Source: Vibrio artabrorum (GTDB lineage Bacteria > Pseudomonadota > Gammaproteobacteria > Enterobacterales > Vibrionaceae). From it: a stretch of DNA of 64,000 nt. Position numbers and translations under genes: made by a program. Where the stretch lies: assembly GCF_024347295.1 (NCBI RefSeq), contig NZ_AP025458.1:248001-312000 (forward strand). Direction: 5' to 3'. Positions 1 through 10,048 of this stretch are shown in pieces; the stretch's first letter is position 1, and each line of letters opens with the position of its first letter. The notes beneath the pieces are model-generated. The model was not told the origin of the DNA, did not search any database, and saw only the letters and a list, made by a program, of their open reading frames with translations.

Positions 1-452
1 ACCGTGTAAAACTTCGTAAACTGCTGTCAGGCAAAGTGTTAGAGAAAACATTCAAATCAGGCGAAAGCTTTGAGCTTGCCGATGTTGTTGACGTTGATCT
101 AGCCTACCTATACAACGATGGCGAATTCTACCACTTCATGAACAACGAAACATTTGAGCAAATTGCAGCAGACGTAAAAGCCGTCGCAGATTCAGCAAAA
201 TGGTTAGTTGAAAATGACGTTTGTACTCTAACGTTGTGGAATGATAACCCTATCACTGTAACTCCGCCAAACTTTGTTGAGATCGAAGTTACTGAAACCG
301 ATCCTGGCCTGAAGGGTGATACTCAAGGTACTGGTGGTAAACCAGCTACTCTTGCAACTGGCGCGGTCGTTCGCGTACCGCTATTCATCGCTATCGGTGA
401 AGTGGTTAAAGTGGATACGCGTACTGGCGAATACGTTGGTCGTGTGAAGTAA
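1..452 (+). CDS. efp: Elongation factor P, 3' part (5' end outside window)
   Basis: The open frame runs in from the window edge (first full codon at 3) and ends with TAA at 450-452, giving about 150 of the usual 188 residues. It starts in the basic KOW-like domain I ([11 protein letters not shown]) and continues through the two OB-like domains to the end GEYVGRVK, as in bacterial EF-P. EF-P binds between the P and E sites and relieves ribosome stalling at polyproline. The modified lysine lies in the missing N-terminal part. The GTG at 36 is internal and not the start. The ligase gene epmA lies about 4.2 kb downstream, beyond frd. Identification is firm; only the 5' end is missing. Confidence 0.97.
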   Translation, partial: RVKLRKLLSGKVLEKTFKSGESFELADVVDVDLAYLYNDGEFYHFMNNETFEQIAADVKAVADSAKWLVENDVCTLTLWNDNPITVTPPNFVEIEVTETDPGLKGDTQGTGGKPATLATGAVVRVPLFIAIGEVVKVDTRTGEYVGRVK

Positions 453-469
453 TTTACTTCAAGTTTCTG

Positions 470-496
470 AAAAAGGTCGCTTAGGCGGCCTTTTTT
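470..496 (+). terminator. Rho-independent terminator of efp
   Basis: AAGGTCGC and GCGGCCTT pair across a TTAG loop with one G-T pair, followed by a run of T, 18 nt after the efp stop. Confidence 0.85.
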
Positions 497-562
497 GTAT
501 CCGGAGATCGTGGAAAAGGTGATAGAGCAGTTATCAGTCAATCACACGCGGATGGGTAAAGG

Positions 563-597
563 ACAAAAAAGCAGAACAAGATTATCCTGTTCTGCTT
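563..597 (-). terminator. Terminator of the frdABCD operon
   Basis: The 10-bp arms AAGCAGAACA and TGTTCTGCTT face each other. Read on the minus strand the hairpin is followed by six T, about 60 nt past the frdD stop. The stretch between this and the efp terminator shows no gene. Confidence 0.85.
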
Positions 598-655
598 GAA
601 GTATTATCGCTTTTACACTCTTCAAGACTCGATTGCTCGAATCCCAAACCGGCTA

Positions 656-1042
656 TTAAATCATAAAGATGAAGATAACAGACAAGGCGCTGATAAGGCC
701 TGCAAAGAAGTAGCAAATCACTTTACCAGCAACACCGACATGGAATTTCAGGTCATGCATACCGTGGTGAAGACGGTGCATTGCATGCCACATTGGTAGA
801 GCGAGTGTACCGATAATGAATAGCGCACCGATAACGCTAGTGGCAAATTCAGAGACACGTTCGTAGCTCATTGCGTCAGCATCAATGATGCCCATTGGTA
901 CGAGAATACCCAGTACGAGAATCGTGATTGGTGTAATCATCGCGAACCAAGTACCGCCAGCGCCGAATAGGCCCCACCAGATTGGTTCATCTGAGCGTTG
1001 AGGGCTGTGGTTAACAGGTTTCACTTTGTAATTTGTGTTCAT
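656..1042 (-). CDS. frdD: Fumarate reductase membrane anchor subunit D
   Basis: 128 residues with three hydrophobic segments (about 25-50, 65-85, 105-127), the size and topology of FrdD. The stretch [17 protein letters not shown] carries the conserved His-rich loop near the quinol site. With FrdC it anchors the FrdAB head to the cytoplasmic face of the inner membrane and takes electrons from menaquinol. It is last in frdABCD, starting 12 nt after frdC, and is followed by the minus-strand terminator at 563-597. Assignment rests on sequence plus operon position. Confidence 0.95.
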   Translation of the reverse strand: MNTNYKVKPVNHSPQRSDEPIWWGLFGAGGTWFAMITPITILVLGILVPMGIIDADAMSYERVSEFATSVIGALFIIGTLALPMWHAMHRLHHGMHDLKFHVGVAGKVICYFFAGLISALSVIFIFMI

Positions 1043-1054
1043 AACGAAAGCTCC

Positions 1055-1438
1055 TTACACCACAATAAGAACGATTAGAGAGATAAAAGCCACCGCGGCC
1101 CACTGGGTCAGAACGATGATCTTCTTATCGACCAATTTGCCTTTAAGACGGATTGGCATCACTTGAGGCATCATACTGAAGAAGGTTTGAGCGTGCATTA
1201 AGCTGCCGAGCAGTGCCACGATATTAATAGCGACAACGATAGGGTTAGCCATAAAGCTCAACCAGCCAGCCCAAGCTTCAGGGCCTTTCACGAGTGCGCC
1301 TAAGCCAAAGGTTAGGAACAGAGTGAATAGAATCAAAGGCAGTACTGTCGCTTCACGTAGCATGTAGAAGCGGTAGAACGGGTGGTTGCTCCACCACGTT
1401 CTCTTCATCTCACGAACATAAGGCTTACGATTGCTCAT
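1055..1438 (-). CDS. frdC: Fumarate reductase membrane anchor subunit C
   Basis: 127 residues from the ATG at 1438 (MSNRKPYVREMKRTWW). An in-frame ATG at 1516 would add 26 residues lying inside frdB and is rejected: FrdC proteins start with this NRKPYVR-type sequence and are about 130 residues long. Three membrane segments follow (about 24-48, 63-88, 105-127). FrdC forms the quinol-binding membrane anchor with FrdD. The start lies 1 nt after the frdB stop, so the two are translationally coupled. Confidence 0.95.
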   Translation of the reverse strand: MSNRKPYVREMKRTWWSNHPFYRFYMLREATVLPLILFTLFLTFGLGALVKGPEAWAGWLSFMANPIVVAINIVALLGSLMHAQTFFSMMPQVMPIRLKGKLVDKKIIVLTQWAAVAFISLIVLIVV

Positions 1439-1439
1439 C

Positions 1440-2204
1440 TTATGCCTCCTCTGCATTTTTGATTTGAGAGCCGTCTGGTTTGAACATCGAGATAACGAAG
1501 TCCATTGAAGACTCAACTTTGCCTTGGTTTACTGCAGCCGCTGGGTCGACTTTCTTCGGACAAACTTCTGAACAGTAACCAACGAACGTACAGCCCCAAG
1601 CGCCGTTTTCACCGTTGATAAGCTTCATACGTTCAGCTTTACCGTTGTCACGGCTATCTAGGTTGTAACGGTGAGCCAGAGTCAGGGCCGCAGGGCCGAT
1701 GAACTCAGGGTTTAGACCAAACTGAGGACAGGCCGCGTAACAAAGACCGCAGTTGATGCAGCCAGCGAATTGTTTGTATTTCGCCATTTGCTCTGGAGTC
1801 TGAATGTTGGTGCCATCTTCAGGTTTACGGTCGTTACCAATGATGTAGGGCTTGATGGCTTCGAGACGCTCGATGAACGGTGTCATGTCGACAATCAAAT
1901 CTTTTTCGATTGGGAAGTTAGCCAGAGGCTCAATTTTGAAGCCATCCGGGTAGTCTCGTAAGAAACTCTTACATGCCAGTTTTGGCACGCCATCAACCAT
2001 GATGCCACAAGAACCACAAATCGCCATACGACAAGACCAACGGTAAGACAGGTCTTTATCTAGGTTATCTTTGATGTAACCGATCGCATCAAGTACCGAC
2101 ATGGTTTCATCAAACGGAACTTCAAAGGTTTGAAAATGAGGTTCTGCATCATGCTCTGGGTCATAACGCAGGATCTCAATTTTTTGGATACGATTCACTG
2201 ACAT
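1440..2204 (-). CDS. frdB: Fumarate reductase iron-sulfur subunit B
   Basis: 254 residues. The N-terminal ferredoxin domain has the 2Fe-2S cysteines C58, C63, C66 and C78. The C-terminal part carries [12 protein letters not shown] and [12 protein letters not shown], the ligands of the 4Fe-4S and 3Fe-4S centres. It passes electrons from the FrdCD quinol site to the FrdA flavin. Its ATG overlaps the frdA stop by one base (TAATG), showing tight coupling. Length is close to the E. coli protein (244). Confidence 0.97.
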   Translation of the reverse strand: MSVNRIQKIEILRYDPEHDAEPHFQTFEVPFDETMSVLDAIGYIKDNLDKDLSYRWSCRMAICGSCGIMVDGVPKLACKSFLRDYPDGFKIEPLANFPIEKDLIVDMTPFIERLEAIKPYIIGNDRKPEDGTNIQTPEQMAKYKQFAGCINCGLCYAACPQFGLNPEFIGPAALTLAHRYNLDSRDNGKAERMKLINGENGAWGCTFVGYCSEVCPKKVDPAAAVNQGKVESSMDFVISMFKPDGSQIKNAEEA

Positions 2205-4036
2205 TATGCTTGCTCCTCTTCGCTCTTCTCATCTTTCTTAGCGCTTGCTTCTGCAGCTTCTTCAGCGGCAGCGGCTTTCTCTGCGGCTTCACCGTACAAA
2301 CGCGCTTTTGGTTGAGATTTCGTGATCTTAACGTCGCTGTAGTCGATGGTTGGTGCGGCATCTTCGTTGTAGAACGATAGAGAGTGTTTCAGGAAGTTTA
2401 TGTCATCACGTTCTGTGCAGTTGTCGTCTAGACGTTGGTGTGCACCGCGAGACTCTTTACGAAGGATCGCTGAGTGAACCATCGCTTCTGCAACTTCAAG
2501 GCCGTAGCCGACTTCGATAGCATAAAGTAGGTCGGTGTTGAACACTTTACCTTTGTCTTTGATGCTGATCTTCTTGTAACGGGCTTTTAACTCAGTGATT
2601 TTGTCGATGGTTTCTTGCATCAAGTCTTCTTGACGGTAGATACCACAACCCGCTTCCATGGTGTGACCCATTTCAGTGCGGATATCAGCCCAGTTCTCAT
2701 CGCCTTCTTGGTTTAGTAGACCTGCGATGCGATCTTCAACCGCTTTCACTTGCTTAGCGATAGATTCTTCATTCCAGCCTTTGAATTCAGCGGCACGTTT
2801 CACAGCATGTTCGCCGGCCACGCGACCAAATACCACAAACTCAGCCAGAGAGTTCGACCCTAGGCGGTTTGCACCGTGTAGACCAACAGACGCACATTCA
2901 CCAACGGCGAATAGGCCTTTAATTCGAGTCTCACAAGTGCCGTTAGTTTCAATACCACCCATGGTGTAGTGAACGGTTGGACGAATAGGAATTGGCTCTT
3001 TTGCTGGGTCTACGTTAACGTACGCTTTTGCCAGCTCACAGATAAACGGTAGACGCTCTTGCAGGTACTCTTCACCAAGGTGGCGAAGGTCAAGGTGTAC
3101 GACATCACCAAGCGGGTGCTTGATGGTGTTGCCTTTCTGCTGCTCGTGCCAGAATGCTTGAGAAACTTTGTCACGTGGACCCAGTTCCATGTATTTGTTT
3201 TTCGGCTCGCCCACTGGTGTTTCAGGACCCATGCCGTAATCTTGTAGGTAACGGTAGCCGTTTTTATTGACGATGATACCGCCTTCACCACGACAACCTT
3301 CTGTCATCAAGATACCAGTGCCCGGTAGACCGGTGGGGTGGTATTGAACGAATTCCATGTCACGCAGTGGCACACCGTGGCGATAAGCCATTGCCATACC
3401 GTCGCCAGTGACGATGCCGCCGTTGGTATTACAGTGGTAAACACGACCTGCGCCACCGGTTGCTAATACAACAGATTTCGCTTTGATGGTAACAAGCTCA
3501 CCTTCAGACATATGAATCGCGATAAGGCCTTGTACTTCACCATCTTCAACGATCAAATCCACCACAAAGTACTCATCAAATCGTTTGATTTGGTCGTACT
3601 TTATCGAAGTCTGGAACAGAGTATGAAGCATGTGGAAGCCAGTTTTATCCGCTGCGAACCACGTTCTTTCTACTTTCATACCGCCGAATCGACGTACGTT
3701 TACTTCACCGTTTTCTTTACGACTCCATGGGCAACCCCATTGTTCCATTTGGATCATTTCGCGAGTCGAGTTTTCAACAAAGTATTCAACAACATCCTGT
3801 TCACATAGCCAGTCGCCACCGCCAACCGTATCGTTGAAGTGGTTATCTAAGCTATCTTCGTCTTTAATTACTGCTGCTGAACCGCCCTCTGCCGCTACCG
3901 TATGTGAACGCATTGGGTAAACTTTAGAAATCAGGGCTACTTCCAATTCAGGATTAGCTTCAGCCGCAGCGATAGCTGTACGAAGACCAGCGCCGCCTGC
4001 GCCGATGACTGCGATATCTGTGGTAATTGTCTTCAC
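2204..4036 (-). CDS. frdA: Fumarate reductase flavoprotein subunit A
   Basis: 610 residues. A Rossmann FAD site ([12 protein letters not shown]) lies at about 10-21. The histidine in [10 protein letters not shown] at about 44-53 is the covalent FAD attachment site. HPTGLPGTG and the arginine in TEGCRGEGG belong to the active site that reduces fumarate to succinate. The C-terminal 30 residues are Ala/Glu/Lys-rich, a low-complexity tail also common in enteric FrdA. It is the first gene of frdABCD and serves anaerobic respiration. A CRP-like site lies about 360 nt upstream. Confidence 0.98.
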   Translation of the reverse strand: MKTITTDIAVIGAGGAGLRTAIAAAEANPELEVALISKVYPMRSHTVAAEGGSAAVIKDEDSLDNHFNDTVGGGDWLCEQDVVEYFVENSTREMIQMEQWGCPWSRKENGEVNVRRFGGMKVERTWFAADKTGFHMLHTLFQTSIKYDQIKRFDEYFVVDLIVEDGEVQGLIAIHMSEGELVTIKAKSVVLATGGAGRVYHCNTNGGIVTGDGMAMAYRHGVPLRDMEFVQYHPTGLPGTGILMTEGCRGEGGIIVNKNGYRYLQDYGMGPETPVGEPKNKYMELGPRDKVSQAFWHEQQKGNTIKHPLGDVVHLDLRHLGEEYLQERLPFICELAKAYVNVDPAKEPIPIRPTVHYTMGGIETNGTCETRIKGLFAVGECASVGLHGANRLGSNSLAEFVVFGRVAGEHAVKRAAEFKGWNEESIAKQVKAVEDRIAGLLNQEGDENWADIRTEMGHTMEAGCGIYRQEDLMQETIDKITELKARYKKISIKDKGKVFNTDLLYAIEVGYGLEVAEAMVHSAILRKESRGAHQRLDDNCTERDDINFLKHSLSFYNEDAAPTIDYSDVKITKSQPKARLYGEAAEKAAAAEEAAEASAKKDEKSEEEQA

Positions 4037-4091
4037 AGTTATTCTCCAGTGTGATGCGGAGTATTCCGCTTGATATTTAAAAAGCTTATTG

Positions 4092-4253
4092 ATACCAATC
4101 GTCGTAAATAACGGGTCATCCTAGCTGGTTAAAACACTCGATAACATCGTTAGAAATTTTGATTGTAGAATCACTACTTATCGAAAATTTCCGCCTTGGT
4201 CTCAAGCGTTTTTCCTACGCTATTTATGAACACTTACTTATTGTGATGGGTAT
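4092..4253. repeat. MITE-like element with short inverted ends
   Basis: The stretch starts ATACCAATC and ends GATGGGTAT, inverted ends that match at 8 of 9 positions. It is non-coding. It resembles, from memory only, a short intergenic element scattered through Splendidus-group Vibrio genomes. It occurs once in this window, so its repeated nature cannot be shown here. Confidence 0.5.
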
Positions 4254-4397
4254 TAGAGTACTTAAACAGCATCAACTGTTTATCCCCCCTAAGCCTTAAG
4301 TGGTAAGTTCAGTGTACGAGAGGAGGGTATTTGAAAAGTTGATGTATTTGGGTTTTTAGGTGGGTAATGCATGTGAGGTCATAGAAATTATAGGTTA

Positions 4398-4413
4398 TGT
4401 GACTGCAATCACG
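4398..4413. promoter_or_regulatory. CRP-like operator
   Basis: TGTGACTGCAATCACG matches the CRP consensus TGTGA-N6-TCACA at 9 of 10 conserved positions. It sits 362 nt upstream of frdA and 225 nt upstream of epmA. Which gene it serves is not clear. Confidence 0.55.
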
Positions 4414-4637
4414 GCAATGAGTGGTTGATAACGACTCTCCCTAAAAGAGGCGTGTTTACGGCTTGTTGAGTATGATTTTTGTTATCAATGTAGCTAGAGA
4501 TTAAATGCATTGTAGCACGTTATTTTGTCGCTTAATGAAAGCAGCGTGCTGTTTGATAAGATAAAGATAGATGCTTACAAAAGAGGCGAAAAGTGGTAAT
4601 TTTCTTTACCTAGAATTCAGTGATATGGAACTTAATA

Positions 4638-5609
4638 ATGCACGCCACATGGCAACCTGCCGCAACCATCAATCAGTTAAAGCAACGTGCTGATATCCTT
4701 GGTCAAATCCGTCTTTTTTTCGCAAAACGCGACGTGATGGAAGTGGATACGCCAGCAATGAGTCACGCGACGGTGACGGATGTGCATCTACATACCTTTA
4801 AAACGGAATTTGTCGGGCCAGGCTATGCGCAAGGTCAACCGCTGTTCTTTATGACAAGTCCTGAATTTCACATGAAACGTCTATTAGCGGCGGGCAGTGG
4901 CTGTATTTATCAAATTTGTAAATCTTTCCGCAATGAAGAGAATGGCCGTTATCACAACCCTGAGTTCACTATGTTGGAGTGGTATCGTGTCGGCTTTGAT
5001 CATCATGACCTCATGGATGAAATGGACCTGTTGCTGCAGCAGGTACTTAAATCAGGCAAAGCACAACGAATGACATATCAACAAGCCTTTATTGATGTGT
5101 TGGGTGTATGTCCACTGGAAGATTCGATGGCTACGCTAAAGCAAGCCGCAGCAAAACTTGGGCTCAGCGACATTGCTGACCCAGAACAAGACCGCGACAC
5201 CTTGCTACAACTGCTGTTTAGTATTGGGGTGGAAGCTAAGATAGGGCAACAAGTGCCTGCGTTTGTTTATGATTTTCCGGCTTCACAAGCGGCACTAGCC
5301 AAGATTAACCCGAATGATTCGCGAGTGGCTGACCGCTTTGAGGTGTACTTTAAAGGCATCGAACTGGCAAACGGCTTCCATGAGCTAGATAAACCACAAG
5401 AGCAATTACAGCGTTTTGAAGATGACAATGCCAAACGTATTGAGATGGGCTTATCGCCTCAACCGATTGACCATCACTTGATTGAGGCATTAAAAGCGGG
5501 CTTACCAGACTGTGCGGGTGTTGCGTTAGGTATCGACCGTCTGATCATGCTGGCGTTAGGTTATGACCACATCGATGAGGTGACAGCTTTCCCGTTCCCA
5601 CGCTCTTAG
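4638..5609 (+). CDS. epmA: EF-P--(R)-beta-lysine ligase
   Basis: 323 residues from ATG 4638 ([14 protein letters not shown]), which lines up with the start of E. coli EpmA. A GTG at 4620 would add six residues with no family counterpart. It is a stand-alone class II lysyl-tRNA synthetase-like catalytic domain: motif 2 is in [19 protein letters not shown] and motif 3 in [12 protein letters not shown]. It lacks the anticodon-binding domain. It activates beta-lysine and attaches it to a lysine of EF-P. It is divergent from frdABCD, with efp on the far side, the same neighbourhood as in E. coli. Confidence 0.95.
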   Translation: MHATWQPAATINQLKQRADILGQIRLFFAKRDVMEVDTPAMSHATVTDVHLHTFKTEFVGPGYAQGQPLFFMTSPEFHMKRLLAAGSGCIYQICKSFRNEENGRYHNPEFTMLEWYRVGFDHHDLMDEMDLLLQQVLKSGKAQRMTYQQAFIDVLGVCPLEDSMATLKQAAAKLGLSDIADPEQDRDTLLQLLFSIGVEAKIGQQVPAFVYDFPASQAALAKINPNDSRVADRFEVYFKGIELANGFHELDKPQEQLQRFEDDNAKRIEMGLSPQPIDHHLIEALKAGLPDCAGVALGIDRLIMLALGYDHIDEVTAFPFPRS

Positions 5610-5642
5610 CTCTCTATTCAGTTAGTCCTACTTACTGTTTGG

Positions 5643-6530
5643 CTAACTGACCAGAATCCCAGTGCCAACGATGGCAACAATGGCACCTATCCAAGCGTAG
5701 GCATTTGGTCTCTGCTTGGTGTACAACCAAAGTATTGGTAACAACATGATGGGGGTGGTGGACGACAGTAGCGCGACCATACCGACATTGCCTTCTTGCA
5801 GTGCATACAAGATCAGCGTCATTCCTACCGCCATCGCTAGAAATCCATTAACTGCTGTAATCGTAAATATTTGACCATTCATCGGATTGAGCGCGCGTGA
5901 CAGCTTAGCTCCGGTTAAACGAAAGGCTGAGTGAGCCACAAAGGCGGCGATCATTCGAATGGCTGAAGCCGCGACGGGGTCCATGCTGGTTTGCATCACT
6001 GGTTTGGCAATAATGCCACCCAATGCTTGGCATATCGCGGCTGTTATTCCGAGGGCAACGCCAATCCATACTGTGCCTTTAATGGTTTCGAGTTGGTTGT
6101 TCGCTTGTCCACGACGACCAAAGAATATCGCCGTTAATACACCACTAAACACTAAAGCTGAGCCAATAAGCTCCACCGATGTCATGCTTTCGCTAAACAG
6201 GAAATAGCCGAGAATCGCTGAGAATACAGCGTGGCATGAGAACAGCAAACCGGCTTGTCGTGGGCCCATTCGGTTCAAACAGGCAAATAGGGCGGTATCA
6301 CCAATAAAGATACCAATCAGGCCTGAAAGCATCATCGGTGTGATAAGGCCAGCTTCGACACTTGACCAACCGCCGGTAAACCAAGCCATGCTTGATAAGA
6401 TGACAGCAGTACAACCCATCCGCCAACGACTGTAAGCGAAAGAGCCCAAGTGTTGAGCAGGCTTTACCGACATTAGGCTCGCAATGGCCCAAAGAAAGGC
6501 CGCTGCGAGAGCCAACCATTCGAATCCCAT
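5643..6530 (-). CDS. EamA/DMT-family inner membrane transporter
   Basis: 295 residues with about ten hydrophobic segments in two five-helix halves (about 1-140 and 150-295), the duplicated EamA fold of the drug/metabolite transporter superfamily. The small polar end and Gly-rich helices (GLIGIFIGDTALF, GIFIG) fit. The substrate cannot be read from sequence: members export amino acids, nucleotides or other metabolites. It converges on epmA across only 33 nt, where an inverted repeat CAGTTAG/CTAACTG (5619-5649) overlaps its stop. It is probably transcribed alone. Confidence 0.85.
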   Translation of the reverse strand: MGFEWLALAAAFLWAIASLMSVKPAQHLGSFAYSRWRMGCTAVILSSMAWFTGGWSSVEAGLITPMMLSGLIGIFIGDTALFACLNRMGPRQAGLLFSCHAVFSAILGYFLFSESMTSVELIGSALVFSGVLTAIFFGRRGQANNQLETIKGTVWIGVALGITAAICQALGGIIAKPVMQTSMDPVAASAIRMIAAFVAHSAFRLTGAKLSRALNPMNGQIFTITAVNGFLAMAVGMTLILYALQEGNVGMVALLSSTTPIMLLPILWLYTKQRPNAYAWIGAIVAIVGTGILVS

Positions 6531-6663
6531 GTAATAACATCCTTGTGTCTGGGATAAGTTAGCTCATCAATATGCATCAAACCGAACTGAGAACAAAGCG
6601 ATTATTAACAAAACAACCAACAATGTTTACCGTTCGGCTTAACTTGATGTGATTGCGTTTGCT

Positions 6664-8544
6664 TTACACTTTAAAGCGTTCCACATCTTGGCGCATTGAT
6701 TCAGCTGCGCCACTCATTTCATTTGAGCTGTTTCGGCTGCTTTCTGCTTGTTGTGCCAGATCGTCTGAAGCATCTTTGATTCCTTGAGTATTGCGACTGA
6801 TGTCTTCGCTTACCGCGCGTTGCTCTTCTGCAGCACTTGCTATCTGCAGTGCCATATCATTGATTTCAGTGATCGCTTGGGTGATCTTAGTCAGGCTGTC
6901 ATGAGCTTGCTCTGCGAAGCCTACGCTGTTCTCTGCCAACTGAGTGCTGGTGGTCATGCTGTCAACGGCGTGTCCTGTGTTCTTTTGTAGCGTATCAATC
7001 ATTACGCGGATTTCTTCCGTCGAACCGTGAGTTCTTTGGCTGAGCACGCGTACTTCATCGGCTACAACAGCAAAGCCTCGACCTTGCTCACCCGCTCGAG
7101 CTGCTTCAATCGCTGCATTCAATGCCAACAGGTTGGTTTGCTCGGCGATACCTTGAATCGTTGATAAAATCTGATTAATGCTTTGAGCATTGCTCTCTAA
7201 TTCACGGATAACATTGGCCGCGTCTTCAACTTGCTTGGCAAGGCCAGTAATCGCATCACGGTTTTGTTGAATAACCTCTTGTCCTTCACTGCAAGCGGTA
7301 GCCGACGCCTGAGAAGCCGATGCGGTTAATTCGGCATGACTTGCGACCTCAGCGGCTGTGGCTGACATTTCATGAATTGCAGTCGCAATTTGGTTGATAT
7401 CATTTTGTTGATTCTCAACGCTAATCGAAGATTGAGTCGCCAATTGATTGGCTTTTTCTGCATGATTATTTAAATCATGGCTATGATCGATGACCCCTTT
7501 GAGCATGCTCTGCATTTGGCTTAAGAACTGATTGACTAGCTCAGCCAGTTTGCCAATTTCATCCATACGCTTGATATCAATACGTTGGGTGAGATCGCCT
7601 CTGCCTTGAGCAAGCTGTGTTAGTGCTTGAGACAATGTTTGCAATGGGTGCAGCAGGCGGTTGATGACCATTGTGCTCGCGATTGAAATGACAATGTACA
7701 AAATGAAAGAAATGAGAGTGATGAATTGAATCGCATCGGAGACCGTGGAAAAGGCCATTTTCTTATCGATAACAATACCGAGTGACCAATCGGTATTTGG
7801 CACGTTAGCAATGTAGACCAGTTTGTCCCCTTGACCAGGCCAAGCTAAAGTTGTGATCGTTTGATTGTTGATCAATTGTGATACTTTGCTCGTTGTTAAC
7901 TCTGGATTCAGACTGGTCAATGGTTTTTGGCTTAACTCTTCATCACTGTACGCCACAATGTTGTTGTTACCATCCACTAAGAACGCAAAACCATCGTTAT
8001 CGAGTTTTACGTTCAGTACGGTGTCAATGACGCTGTTTACGGTTAAGTCTGCTGCGAGGACGCCTTGCTTTTCACCATTGAATGCTTTAGCAAAACTAAT
8101 GACAATGCTGCCGTCAAAGTCTTGATAAGGTTCGGTAATGATGAGACCGGAGGCTGCGCTTGCATCTTTATACCATGGGCGAGTGCGTGGATCATAGTCT
8201 GCTGGCCAATCTTCACTTTTATCGCCATAAGCGATAGTGCCGTCACTGAATCCGGCGTAAACCGACAGGAATTGCCCGGCTTGTTTAGTGAGTAATAACT
8301 CGCGGTCAGAGTTGCTATTGCTTGATACGGTCGATTCATTGGCTACCATCATATCGCTGCGGATTGAGAGCCAATCGGCAATATAATTGGTGGTACTCAT
8401 ACTCATGTTTTTCATTTCTTGGTTGATCGCAGTTTCCGTCTCTTTGTTGAGTTGGTTTACTGATATCCAAGCTTGAGCGCCACTCACCACTGCGATAATC
8501 ACCGCAATAGCAACCTGAATTTTAAACTTAATGGTATGTCTCAA
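6664..8544 (-). CDS. Methyl-accepting chemotaxis protein with Cache sensor domain
   Basis: 626 residues. A membrane segment lies at about 8-28. The periplasmic part (about 30-275) has double-Cache features (DPRTRPWYKDA, ADLTVNSVIDTVL). A second membrane segment at about 280-300 is followed by a HAMP domain (about 300-352) and a long cytoplasmic coiled coil. The universally conserved hairpin tip reads EQTNLLALNAAIEAARAGE. The protein senses a small molecule outside and controls CheA. No CheR-tethering pentapeptide is seen at the C-terminus (QDVERFKV). It lies 88 nt downstream of the DASS transporter on the same strand, so they might share a ligand; that is inference. Confidence 0.95.
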   Translation of the reverse strand: MRHTIKFKIQVAIAVIIAVVSGAQAWISVNQLNKETETAINQEMKNMSMSTTNYIADWLSIRSDMMVANESTVSSNSNSDRELLLTKQAGQFLSVYAGFSDGTIAYGDKSEDWPADYDPRTRPWYKDASAASGLIITEPYQDFDGSIVISFAKAFNGEKQGVLAADLTVNSVIDTVLNVKLDNDGFAFLVDGNNNIVAYSDEELSQKPLTSLNPELTTSKVSQLINNQTITTLAWPGQGDKLVYIANVPNTDWSLGIVIDKKMAFSTVSDAIQFITLISFILYIVISIASTMVINRLLHPLQTLSQALTQLAQGRGDLTQRIDIKRMDEIGKLAELVNQFLSQMQSMLKGVIDHSHDLNNHAEKANQLATQSSISVENQQNDINQIATAIHEMSATAAEVASHAELTASASQASATACSEGQEVIQQNRDAITGLAKQVEDAANVIRELESNAQSINQILSTIQGIAEQTNLLALNAAIEAARAGEQGRGFAVVADEVRVLSQRTHGSTEEIRVMIDTLQKNTGHAVDSMTTSTQLAENSVGFAEQAHDSLTKITQAITEINDMALQIASAAEEQRAVSEDISRNTQGIKDASDDLAQQAESSRNSSNEMSGAAESMRQDVERFKV

Positions 8545-8632
8545 GGTCTATTTCTCCCTTGTAGGTGTTGTTGAAGAACGATAGTGTTTAAGACCCAATT
8601 AAGGGAGTTATAGCAAAATCACTTAACGTAGA

Positions 8633-10048
8633 TTAGGTGATGATAAACAGCGCAATATATACCATGACCAATCCAATAATGCCTAAGATTATCCCCATCT
8701 TCGCCATGTCTTTACTTTCGATAAGCCCAGTTGAGTAGGCCAGCGAGTTAGGTGGGGTGGAGACTGGAAGAATCATCCCAAGTGATGCGGAGAAGGCAAC
8801 AACCACGAGCAAGCCTTGTAAACCACCAATGGCGACCAAGCTTTCCATCGAGGCACCAATAGCGGCAGCAATAGGCATCAATAAGTTGGCTGTGGCGGTG
8901 TTCGACATGAAGTTCGCCATTAACCAACATACAATCGATAGGGTCAGCACCACAGCTGTCGGTGATAGTGACTCATAATCAATCGCGTGAGCCAATGCCG
9001 CGGCGAGCCCGGTTTTATCTAAGCCAATACCAATCGCAATCCCCCCGGCGACTAACCAAAGCACATCCCAGTTGATTAACTTGAGTTCTTCTTTGCCCAT
9101 GATGCCAGTCAGTGTGAACACCGCCAGAGGAATGACAGAGACCACATAGGTGTTCATACCGTGCAGTTTAGTGGTCATCCACAATAAGATTGTCGCAGTA
9201 AAGGTGACGTAAACGACAATCGCACGCCAGCTCTTTTTAAACTGGCCATCGAGCTTGAGTACCATATTTTTTTGCTTGGAAGGAAAGAGTTTTTGCAGAA
9301 GGAACCAAGCAATAGTGAGTTGGATAATCACAAAAGGTAAGCCCATCATCATCCAGCTAAGGAAGTCGATGCTGTTTTCACCTGTGAGATACTGGAGTGC
9401 AATTGCATTGGGCGGCGTGCCAATTGGCGTAGCGATACCACCGGTATTCGCTGCAATTGGAATGCACAATACCAATGCTTTAATCCCCATATCTCCTTTG
9501 GGGGCTGACGCGACGATTGGGCCTAGCAGTGCGAGCATCATGACGGTGGTTGCGGTATTCGACATGAACATTGAAAATACGGCAGTGATCAACATTAACC
9601 CCAACATGATGAAGCGAGGCTCGGTACCAAATGGCTTGAGCAGTACCCGGGCTAAGTTATTGTCTAGCTCGTACTTAGATGCGGAGATCGCAAGGGCAAA
9701 GCCACCCATGAAGAGTATGATGATCGGTGATGAAAATGCGCCAAAAATGTCAGTGTATTTAATTAACTCACCAAGATCATGTCCCGGGGGGGGATTTCTG
9801 AATAAGTGTAAGCCTTTGTCGGAGATCATCACTAATTCGAGTGCGATGATCAAAATAGAAGTGGCAAACACCGGAACAGGTTCAAGTACCCACAGTAGCG
9901 CTGCCAACAGGAATATCGCCAGCAAGCGGTGTTGAATCAAGGTGAGGTCATCTATGGGGATCGAATCGATAGGCATGAATAACACGCCCAAGGGAATCGC
10001 AAAACAAATCAACAGCTTGATCAAAACACCAACGTTAAGCTTAGGCAT
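8633..10048 (-). CDS. DASS-family (SLC13) sodium:dicarboxylate-type symporter
   Basis: 471 residues, highly hydrophobic, 11 or so membrane segments in two inverted halves. Both Ser-Asn-Thr signatures are present (SNTATT at 163-168 and SNTATA at 382-387), as are the paired TPPN motifs (GTPPNA about 210 and STPPNS about 430). These form the substrate and sodium sites in the V. cholerae INDY structure, which has nearly the same length. Likely substrates are succinate, fumarate or malate, but sulfate or other divalent anions cannot be excluded. No close promoter was recognised. The next gene on the strand is the chemoreceptor at 6664-8544. Confidence 0.9.
   Translation of the reverse strand: MPKLNVGVLIKLLICFAIPLGVLFMPIDSIPIDDLTLIQHRLLAIFLLAALLWVLEPVPVFATSILIIALELVMISDKGLHLFRNPPPGHDLGELIKYTDIFGAFSSPIIILFMGGFALAISASKYELDNNLARVLLKPFGTEPRFIMLGLMLITAVFSMFMSNTATTVMMLALLGPIVASAPKGDMGIKALVLCIPIAANTGGIATPIGTPPNAIALQYLTGENSIDFLSWMMMGLPFVIIQLTIAWFLLQKLFPSKQKNMVLKLDGQFKKSWRAIVVYVTFTATILLWMTTKLHGMNTYVVSVIPLAVFTLTGIMGKEELKLINWDVLWLVAGGIAIGIGLDKTGLAAALAHAIDYESLSPTAVVLTLSIVCWLMANFMSNTATANLLMPIAAAIGASMESLVAIGGLQGLLVVVAFSASLGMILPVSTPPNSLAYSTGLIESKDMAKMGIILGIIGLVMVYIALFIIT

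Larger units (their letters stand above)
4037..4619. other. Gene-free gap between divergent frdA and epmA
   Basis: 583 nt with no convincing gene. It holds a 162-bp MITE-like element next to frdA (4092-4253) and a CRP-like palindrome (4398-4413). I searched by eye for FNR palindromes expected of an anaerobic operon and found only half-sites. Confidence 0.7.

Noticed and set aside
1440..1516. Longer frdC start at 1516
   Set aside because: The extension lies inside frdB and has no counterpart in FrdC proteins.
4440..4500. FNR box near GTTATCAATG upstream of frdA
   Set aside because: Only one half-site (ATCAA) is good; the other half does not match TTGAT.
9255..9935. 226-residue plus-strand ORF opposite the transporter gene
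   Set aside because: It lies wholly antisense to the DASS transporter, which has both SNT motifs and full length. No family features.
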